From the NCBI GenBank assembly GCA_021904315.1, contig CM038916.1, positions 17,691,897 to 17,755,896 of the forward strand: a DNA stretch of 64,000 bases, written 5' to 3'. The position numbers and the translations under genes are program-made. The notes beneath the pieces are model-generated. The model was not told the origin of the DNA. It searched no databases and worked only from the letters and a program-made list of their open reading frames with translations. Below, piece after piece: positions 56,351-64,000 of this stretch (position 1 is the first letter of the stretch; each line of letters begins with the position of its first letter). The DNA is from Sphagnum magellanicum. Its lineage: Eukaryota; Streptophyta; Sphagnopsida; Sphagnales; Sphagnaceae.

Positions 56351-59273
56351 TTACAGTTCTACATTTGGAGCTGCACTTGGACCTGAATTTGGGGCTGCAA
56401 CATGTGGTCGAACATTCAAGCTGTCGAGACCATGTTGAGTATCATCGTATTCGGAGGCACCATGTTTGGTAATGTCGTATTTCTCACCATCGCCCCACAA
56501 CGCATAAGCTTCTTCTCCGTGCACAGCGTCATCTCCGATCAGGAGATTCTCCTCCGACATACGTAGAGGGATGACGAGCCGAATGACATTGAGAATGATG
56601 CTGGTGACGACCAAGTTCCAGCCGATGATGAAGAGTGCCCCGCAGAGCTGCTTGGCGAACTGTCTGCCGCCGGAATGACCGCCGTAGAATGCGCCCTGCT
56701 CGTTAAGACGAGCAACAAAGTAGTTGGCCAGATCCCGTTGGGCAAACAAACCAGTGCAGATACCGCCCAAGGAACCAGCCACGGCGTGGGTGTGGAAAAC
56801 ACCCAGCGTATCATCCACATGCCGCAAGATCCTAGAGCGTTTGTGCACGATCATCATGGTGAACCAGGGGATACTGCCGGACAAAATCCCCATGATCATT
56901 GCCGCCCATCCTTGCACCACACCTGCAGGCATAGTACCCACGAATTTCCTAGTACTGTATCAATCCAAGTTGAACCCCCCTGATCCCCTCCTCCTCCTCC
57001 TCCTCCTCCTTCCTCACAGCAAAACGAAACTTAGCAAAGAAGAATGACAGACTTGTCACTGATGGACCCGTGAAGAAGAGCAGGAGGAACACTGGACCCA
57101 TGATGATGAAGAGGAGAATGATGAAGAACAAGACACACTAGGGAGAAGCTAGTAGCTAGTGCAGATTTGCGAGACTAATTACCAGCTGCAGGAGTGATGC
57201 AAACAAGGCCAGTGATCATGCCCTGTACTGCACCGATGACGGATGGTTTGCCGAAGAAAATGACGTCAAGAATTGTCCATGTGAGGAGGCTCATGGCTGC
57301 ACACACATTGGTGTTGATGACGGCGATGGAGGAATCCACATTGGCGGCATAAGGGTCTCCTCCGTTGAATCCTGCCCACCCCAACCACAGCAGTCCTGCT
57401 CCTGCCAACATGAGCATCACGTTGTTGGGTGGGAACCGCTCTCTATCTCTCGTCAGCCTTGGTCCAACCTATATATACCACAATATTCATTATTCACCAT
57501 CCCCATACCCCATCGCCCCCCCCCAACCCAAATGTCAGTCTTCACTCCATACTAGTCTGCTAGAGTTTTCAGCTGCAAATTACTTCCACAGATTTGGAGC
57601 TTGGCTCACCATGTCATGATCAGGAGTACTCACGCTCAATACTCCACATCCAACAAGAATAATAGTGATTCATGCTCACCAGTCCACATCCAACAAGAAT
57701 AATAGTGATTCATGCTCACCAGTCCATATCCAACAAGAATAATAGTGGCTCATGCTCACCACTCCACATCCAACAAGAATAATAGTGATTCATGCTCACC
57801 ATTCCATATCCAACAAGAATAACAGTGGATCACGCTCACCACTCCACATCCAACAAGAATAATAGTGGCTCATGCTCACCACTCCACATCCGACAAGAAT
57901 ATTAGTGATTCATGCTCACCACTCCATATCCAACAAGAATAACAGTGGCTCATGCTCACCACTCCACATCCAACAAGAATTATAGTGACTCATGCTCACT
58001 ACTCTGCAGGCATTCATTCAGGAAAAAGGACGTTTGAAAAAAATAAAATTAAGAAGAAAAAGATTGTCCTTTCCAAAAGTTTGAGAGTGCTTTACATGTT
58101 TTTTTTTTTTTTGTTTTTTGGGATTTGAATCAAATTTTTGAATATTGAATCTTTACACGTATTGAATTGTATATATTCCAAAAAAATATTGACAATCCAC
58201 ATTATTATTATTACCTGTAGTGCAAGTCTCAGATTTTGTTTTTCCAAAAACAAAAAAATACAATTTTGAATAGTGTCCATCCCTTGGGTGGTTCCTTTGA
58301 CCTCCTTAGGTGGTTTCTTTGATTCTGTTTTCATTCACCCACAAGGTGTGACTAGCACATGCATGCAGAAAGAAAGTTGCAGAAGAAAAGTATTAACCTT
58401 GTCATGAACTCGTGCAATCTGAGAAAATGAAAAGGTGTGACTAGCACATGCATGCAGAAAGAAAGTTGCAGAAGAAAAGTATTAACTTTGTCATGGACTC
58501 GTGCAATCTGAGAAAATGAGGAGAGCATTCATGATGCAAGCTCGGCATGGAGTGCATGCAATAATATTCTGCTAGGAGGAGAAGGAGGAGGAGGAGGAGG
58601 AGATTGAGGTTGCAAAGAGTACTACCCAATAAGCGGAAGTGAAACCAGCAACGCCAGAGGAGAGATGGATGACATAGCCACCAGAGTAATCGATAACACC
58701 CCACTGGAATAGGAAACCACCACCCCACAAGCTGAAAGCGCCGATGCTATAAGAGAAAGTCACCCACAAAGGGACGAAGAGCATCCAAGCAATGAAGTTC
58801 ATGCGGCCCAACACGGAACCCGCCAAGAGGATGAGCGTGATGGCCGCGAACACGAACTGGAAGTAGACCATGGTAGCCATGGGATAGAAAGGAGTGGCGG
58901 GAGATTGTACGTCGACTGTTGCAGTTGCCGGCAGAATCGCCTGAGCTTGCAACGTTTTGTAGCCCCAAACCGTCCCCGCTTTGCCCCAGATGGGTATCAG
59001 CTTCTCCCCGAACGACATCTTGTAGGCCCAGATCACCCAGCAGATCAAAACCGCCGCAAACGCATAGAATGCCATGAAAGCTGAATTGATTGCCCACTTC
59101 TTTTTTACTATGCTGCCGTAGAGTACCACCAGCCCTGGCACAGATTGCATTCCCACCAGGGTAGCCGCTGTCATCTGCCATGCATTGTCTCCCTTGTTTA
59201 ACCAGTCCGGTACTGGATAGCCCGTATTATTGTACGCCGATGGCACAGACCCTGCCGGCGTCGCGTCCACCAT
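56351..59273 (-). CDS. AMT2-type ammonium transporter, 3 exons
   Basis: Plasma-membrane ammonium transporter of the AMT/Mep/Rh family, AMT2 (MEP-like) branch. Minus-strand exons 59273-58626, 57468-57183 and 56922-56351 give 501 residues, as expected. Splice joins are phase 0 (TGG|GTT) and phase 1 (G|GT). The pattern of about eleven membrane segments starts at [20 protein letters not shown] (24-43). Pore residues are present: Asp195 and twin-His residue 1 (His203) in [15 protein letters not shown], twin-His residue 2 (His357) in [22 protein letters not shown] and [13 protein letters not shown] are family signatures. The cytosolic tail has [16 protein letters not shown], where Thr463 sits at the place of the Thr whose phosphorylation shuts AMT trimers. 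The branch is told from the N-terminal [10 protein letters not shown], the VKKKWA-type loop and the introns. Met at 59273 is chosen from its GCGATGG context and family starts; the frame is open to Met at 59360. Confidence 0.95.
56985..57012. repeat. (CTC)n microsatellite in AMT2-type gene intron 2
   Basis: About nine CTC/TCC units on the plus strand, (GAG)n on the coding strand, in the 260-base intron 2 (56923-57182). Another GGA-rich tract lies at 58575-58603, next to the intron 1 donor. Confidence 0.85.
57625..58008. repeat. 40-bp minisatellite, 9 copies, in AMT2-type gene intron 1
   Basis: caacaagaat (once cgacaagaat) occurs at 57651, 57691, 57731, 57771, 57811, 57851, 57891, 57931 and 57971: an exact 40-base period with no length change. 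Units differ at a few positions, for instance tccacatc versus tccatatc and gtgattcatg versus gtggctcatg. It fills about a third of the 1157-base intron 1 (57469-58625). Confidence 0.95.
58343..58518. repeat. 89-bp tandem duplication in AMT2-type gene intron 1
   Basis: aaggtgtgactagcacatgc at 58343 and again at 58432 start two adjacent copies that run to ctgagaaaatga. They differ at only two or so positions, so the duplication is recent. Confidence 0.92.
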
Positions 59274-60350
59274 CGCTGCAAAACCAGGATTGCTACTAGC
59301 TACACCGGGGTTGCACAGGCTGTTGCAACACGAAAAATTTAGCTGTAGCTGCTGCTGCACTGCTGATGATCAGCAAACACAAAAATGATCCTCCAGGCAC
59401 CTCTGCAGTGCCCCCTGAGGCACACACTTCTCTTGCTTGCTTGCTTGCAACTGGGAGTCAATCCAAATGCAAAAGAGATGAAGGAAGCGCTTTGCTTTTA
59501 TGGCAATGCTGGGCCCGCCGCACTAGGAGTTACTGGGCCCAGCTTCAAGTGGGCTAGCCAGTGTTGTGTGTTGTTGCCACAACCTAACTAGACTTGCAGA
59601 GTCAACAATTGAAAATAAAAAGCTTGATTGCAAGAACATGATTCTGATGACATACAATGGTGATCATCAGTCAGCAAAAAAAGAAGCAATCTAAGTTAAG
59701 AAATAAAAAATCAATACATGATTTTGAGGATGATGATGATCATCAAAATTCTCCCCAATTTATTGATTGCTGCACATGAGCTAATTAATTTACAGGTGCT
59801 TACCTTACCTTACCTTACTACAAGGGCAGCTTCAACACTTGACCAGCTAATAATTAATTAAATTTCCAGATAATTTCATGCCCAAAAAAAAATGAATGAA
59901 TATTCCATTAGATTCTCTATTTTCCTTCAAAACATTTTGTTCTGGGAATTAATTGTTTTGGTTGAGAATTTCAACATTTTTACAAATAATTTAATTAGTG
60001 TCTAAGCTGCCAAGTTGTACTCTGGCATTAGAGGATTCTGCTCCGCATCAGTGCTATATAACCTGATTCATTCTCTGCTGCAGTTATACTGTTTTCCTGA
60101 ATCCAGCCCAGCTAATTCATGCATGCTGCTTCTTAATCTTCTTCCTGTGTGCTCCTCCTGTTCATCCCAGTAGATCTGAAAATTAAGTGCAAATTTGGGT
60201 TGCAACCGCAGGTACCTAAAGATGATTTCAATCACTAATTATACTCGTTCAGAGCTTTGATGAAACCCATGGATCAGAGAGGCAGGTGCAGCCCAATTCA
60301 CCAATCATCAATTCATCAGCTCTTTTGTTTTTATTTATTTATTTATTTCC
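59274..60350. promoter_or_regulatory. upstream region of the AMT2-type transporter gene
   Basis: Probable leader and promoter. Contains a CTTG run (59431-59448), a TTACC run (59798-59819) and a TTTA run (60331-60350). No clear TATA box or nitrogen-responsive element could be picked by eye. The 63- and 68-codon frames near 59370-59590 have no recognised domain. Confidence 0.4.
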
Positions 60351-61423
60351 CGGATAGCTGGTTTTGTGGTGTATTTGGGGATCTGTTTTGGGGGTGAAAT
60401 TATTCCATCATCTTTTGGTGTGTCTGATGCCATGTGGCTTTTGTATAAACGGCAATTATAGTTTGTCACCTATCAATTGTGAGGAATAATGTACAGTGAA
60501 TTTGCATGGGTTGGGATTGTAACCTTGTATCTAAATTAGCATCAGAAAAACCTCCAGGAAAGTCTAGTTGCCTTTGCTCCAGGAGATACCTCCCCTTTCC
60601 TTAATATTAAAAATCAGAGTTACATGCATCCTGAACCTGTGGTTCAATTTCTTGCACAAAAGATATGTACCATGAAAAGCGTAAATGTTCATTTATTTGC
60701 AAAACTAGCAATGAGGTTTCTTTCACTGTTGGCCGGTTAATGAATTTTTTTCATAACTGGCCTGGTAGTTTTTTAAAAAAAATTTAAAATTCTTTTTGGG
60801 ATCACACAGGGTATCAATATATAAAAACATGACAATGTAAAACCCATTGATCATCAAAATTTCCATCAAATTGATGACCTCAGTTCTCAAATACCAGCCT
60901 TGAAAGCATCCAATTATACTGCCTAGTGAGGGTAAATTTTTATGCAGTTTTAGTTTTTGTATTTTAATGGCCTAATTTTCAAGAATGAGATTACACATTT
61001 ATGAATGGGTTCAAGTAATGTGCAAATTAGAATATTATGGAGAGCCATCAGATTGGGGGTACCTCGCCCCCTCCCCCAAAAAGTGATATCCAACCCAGAA
61101 GGGCCTTTACAAAACACATACCAGGATATTATCTTGCCGGTTCTTGGTCAAAACTGGAACCGGCAAGTCGGTTATTAATAACCTACCCTTGAACCGTTGT
61201 TAATAACCAGCTGATTTCTCCATAACCGGCAAGCACTGGTTTCTTTCTTTCATTGTCGTGAATTGTTTATGAGACCGTGACCTCATCTCCACTCTAAATG
61301 GTTACCTATCATAAATAATCAAAGGAGAGCCTTCAAAACAAAAACCTGCCACTTTGCATTCCTAAAGGTCAAGGATAAATAATGATAAATTTTTGCACCC
61401 AAAATCAAGGTAGTTATTTGTAG

Positions 61424-61527
61424 GGTAACACCTGAGGAGCAGGCAGTTTCCGAAGTAAGCACGCACCCAAGGTGGAGCTAAGGGGCCATTATTACATCTA
61501 GAATTCCCTTGCTCTACAGGTGTTACC
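61424..61527. mobile_element. possible 104-bp fold-back/MITE-like element
   Basis: GGTAACACCTGAGGAGCA at the left end matches, with two differences, the reverse complement of the right end (TGCTCTACAGGTGTTACC, 61510-61527). Terminal inverted repeats around 18 bases on a 104-base body are what a miniature DNA transposon would leave. No convincing target-site duplication was found, so it could also be a chance or non-mobile dyad. Confidence 0.4.
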
Positions 61528-61727
61528 ATGTGTAAAAATTGATGTGAATTTTATTTAAAATTTTTTTTTTTTGTGATTTAACCTGGCAGGTATTTGGAGG
61601 GCATTTTTTTGGGTATTACATGATTTTTAAAAAAAATGATGCAGGGCAGTTTGGAACATGGAATGCCCATAATTGGAGGGTAGTTGCCAGGTATCACATG
61701 ATTTTTTTAAAAAAATGATGAGGAGCA

Positions 61728-61774
61728 TTTTGGAAAATGGATGCCCATACCTATGGGCATTCCATTTTCCAAAA
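61728..61774. repeat. long near-perfect palindrome
   Basis: TTTTGGAAAATGGATGCCCATA (shown in two parts: TTTTGGAAAATGG, ATGCCCATA) is followed after CC by TATGGGCAT and TCCATTTTCCAAAA, arms of about 22 bases with almost no loop. A direct repeat of its left neighbourhood (tattacatgatttttaaaaa / tatcacatgatttttttaaa) lies about 80 bases upstream. Confidence 0.75.
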
Positions 61775-64000
61775 ATGTCCAGTGGGATTTTATGCTTTGT
61801 AAGTGTACACTAAGAAAAATCTCAGAGGTTTTTTTGATTTGAGTGGTAAATCACATACACCCGCCAAAGATGAAAAATATTTCAAGCATAGTAAGATGGT
61901 GGTGTGCAAGTTCCATAAGGAGGTAGTTCATTTTGAAGTTGACTAGCTTCCATTGATATACCCATAAATTAGACCTGAATAAAATAAGGGCCTTTGTTTC
62001 TCAACCCCATGATTATCACCTCAGACATTTTATCCATGGTTGGTAGGCTTGATGAAGGATGTCTGCTACTTGTGTTGTTGAACATGGTGATTCATCAAAT
62101 TTTGCCTAAGCTTGATCATGAACTATGACAAAGCTTGCCTTGTTAGGCTAGACTAGATAGAGAACCACCACATTTTTCTTAAAATCCTTCTTTTCTTCCT
62201 TTTGTTTCCTGTCCTTGTGTTTCTCCCCCCTTTTCTTTTTTCTTTGGAATAAAGTCTTGCAGATACACATCATTTTAACAAGGGAGATGAGAACTTAGAA
62301 GAACTTAGAAGAGGCCAGGTAAACAAAAACATTATCCATGAAAGCAAGGAAATTTATTTATTTTGTCTGATGTTGTCTCATTAGAGCATGAGGTCCCAGC
62401 TCTCCTCCCACCACAGATTAAAGATAGATCCAAGTTTTTGACAGAATGCATTGATCTTGTCCTATGTGATGATGGCAGAAATCCCATCCACCTCCTCTTA
62501 GGCTATCACTCAGTGAATTCACTAGACTTGTCTTAATTTGAACATATGAGGTAGAAAGTAGAAAGGTGCATCTCAACTTTCAATGGATTGGCTTGTTGAC
62601 CTTGGATGGTCTTGTATGTCTAGATCAAGGCCAATATTATTGGAGCCTGGGTGTAGGGTTTAGGGTATATGTAAGGGAGCCACAACCACAATACCTGAAA
62701 TGTGACAAAATTTTATTATTATTATTTTTTGAAGTTTTTTTTTTCTCAGTAAGGAATACCTTACAAAATATTCCATTTTCATTTTCATTTTTCGTATTTA
62801 AAATTTGGCTGGTTGTAAAGAACAGTTAAAGCCGGTTATTGAGGGGCCTCACAAGCATAATCTTTCACCCCCCTTTCAAGAGACCTCAGTGCACCAACAC
62901 CTTCATTGGTACAATGGGGAAAATCAGTGTTGGGAAAATTTCAGTTTCTAGAATTAATTTTAGGACTATCTCAATTCTTGTTTCTCAAATTAGGAATCCA
63001 ATTTCGGGTCTGGATTTTCAAAAAAAAAAACTTTGGTTCCCATTCTGATTCTAAAAGTCAAAACTAGTTTTGATCAGGTTCTTATTAGCTTGAACTAGAA
63101 TCGGTGATTAAGTGCCAATGACCCTTTGGTTAACTCAGTTTTAGGCACTTTTTTTTCAAATGTCTTCATTTTGGTTTGGGTTTGGTTTTGTGAAAAGCAA
63201 ATGATATAAAATCAAAATTATATATTTTTATTACATAACTATGAGGATCTATGTTCTTGTTTCACAAATATCTACTCATATATCTATTTTCTATGTATGA
63301 CTCTTATGCCATAATCATTTTTTCTATCATAGATTTTACACATTCATAAATTATGAATTTTTTTTGAAAATCAAATTTTCAATTCTCTTCCACAAATCTA
63401 TTTTATAAAACTTTTAACTTTTTACAATAATTTTTTTTTCTCAAGTGAAAGTGTTTCCAAAAACTCCAAACACCCATTTATATATACTAAAAAAAAAACA
63501 AAAAAAAAACATTTAAAACCTTACACTTAATTTATGATATGATTTTTCTAATGAATCACCAGTCTTGAATCATACACATTAATTGAAGTCATAATTAATT
63601 GATGATAGGTCATCAAACCATTATTAAATTATAAATCCTCACCCCTTAATAAATTATCAATGTTAATCTTTAAGTAATTACATAATTATCAAGTTATTTA
63701 CATCAAGTAATAATTCCATCTAAGGAGGTTTTTGGTCTAGTTCTTGAAAAAAATAAAATTAGATTTTGTTCATGTATTCATTTCAAAAATCAAACCTAAT
63801 TTTGATTTAGTTTTTGCTTGCCCAAATTAATTTAGCATTAGCAAAAACTTATTTAACCCTTATGTCAATGGAGTTTTCAATCAATATTATTGAATGTGTG
63901 ACTCATCATTAATGTTAAACATCATTTTCCTTTCATTGACATTTTGAAACCTTTGTTATCTGAGTTCAAGTTTATAAGAAAAACCCATTTTCACATCATT

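Larger units (their letters stand above)
60351..64000. other. AT-rich flank without a supported gene
   Basis: Short frames only. Holds the small inverted-repeat element at 61424-61527, a direct repeat pair around a long palindrome at 61600-61775, a short GGTTATTAATAACC palindrome near 61170, and a taggttta-like telomere word near 62650. Right-hand 1 kb is very A+T-rich. Confidence 0.5.

Noticed and set aside
56539-57047. Extra frames overlapping the transporter exon 3
   Set aside because: Shadows of the AMT2-type coding sequence on other frames.
57625-58008. CRISPR-like array (regular 40-bp repeats)
   Set aside because: The whole 40 bases repeat; there are no unique spacers, and it lies in an intron of a plant gene. 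It is a minisatellite.

Overview
The window looks like nuclear DNA of a land plant: intron-bearing genes with canonical GT-AG (and one GC-AG) splice sites, close homologues of plant gene families (GH31 alpha-xylosidase/alpha-glucosidase, a ZMAT2/Snu23-like splicing factor, a plant 2-oxoglutarate dioxygenase, an AMT2-type ammonium transporter), short TTTAGGG telomere-like tracts, and very AT-rich spacers full of decayed transposons. Long, heavily eroded intergenic DNA and the type of retroelement present lean towards a non-flowering plant with a large genome (a fern or similar); that is inference, not proof.

Layout. 1-3.4 kb: 5' part of a GH31 glycosidase gene on the minus strand, running off the left edge. 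6.9-7.5 kb: intronless minus-strand gene for a U1-type zinc-finger splicing factor, with a regular 15-bp telo-box-like repeat just upstream. 8.2-33.9 kb: gene-poor AT-rich DNA holding a Harbinger-type transposase fossil (19.0-19.6 kb), an 85-bp tandem array (20.1-20.4 kb), AGGT/ACCT simple repeats (22.1-23.5 kb), a 104-bp satellite-like array of about 14 units (23.8-25.2 kb), a relict LTR (27.9-28.7 kb), a MULE-like transposase fossil (28.7-29.7 kb), short minisatellites (31 kb) and a broken C2H2 zinc-finger gene (32.2-32.7 kb). 33.9-45.4 kb: a broken Ty3/gypsy element, later hit by solo LTRs of another family, one inside another. 46.0-47.5 kb: three-exon 2OG-Fe(II) oxygenase gene on the plus strand, starting only about 0.6 kb after the retroelement. 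53.6-55.7 kb: tandem repeats and a 27-G run. 56.4-59.3 kb: three-exon AMT2-type ammonium transporter on the minus strand with a 40-bp minisatellite in its first intron. 59.3-64 kb: AT-rich flank with a small fold-back element.

The most unusual object is the Ty3/gypsy fossil. Between its aspartic protease and its reverse transcriptase lies a same-strand domain that reads as a C5 cytosine DNA methyltransferase (39.3-40.26 kb), and after the integrase lies a PHD finger (45.0-45.2 kb). A retroelement that once encoded both a DNA-methylation writer and a histone-tail reader is the best candidate here for an under-described system. The four host genes show no obvious functional link: cell-wall/sugar metabolism, splicing, small-molecule oxidation and nitrogen uptake.
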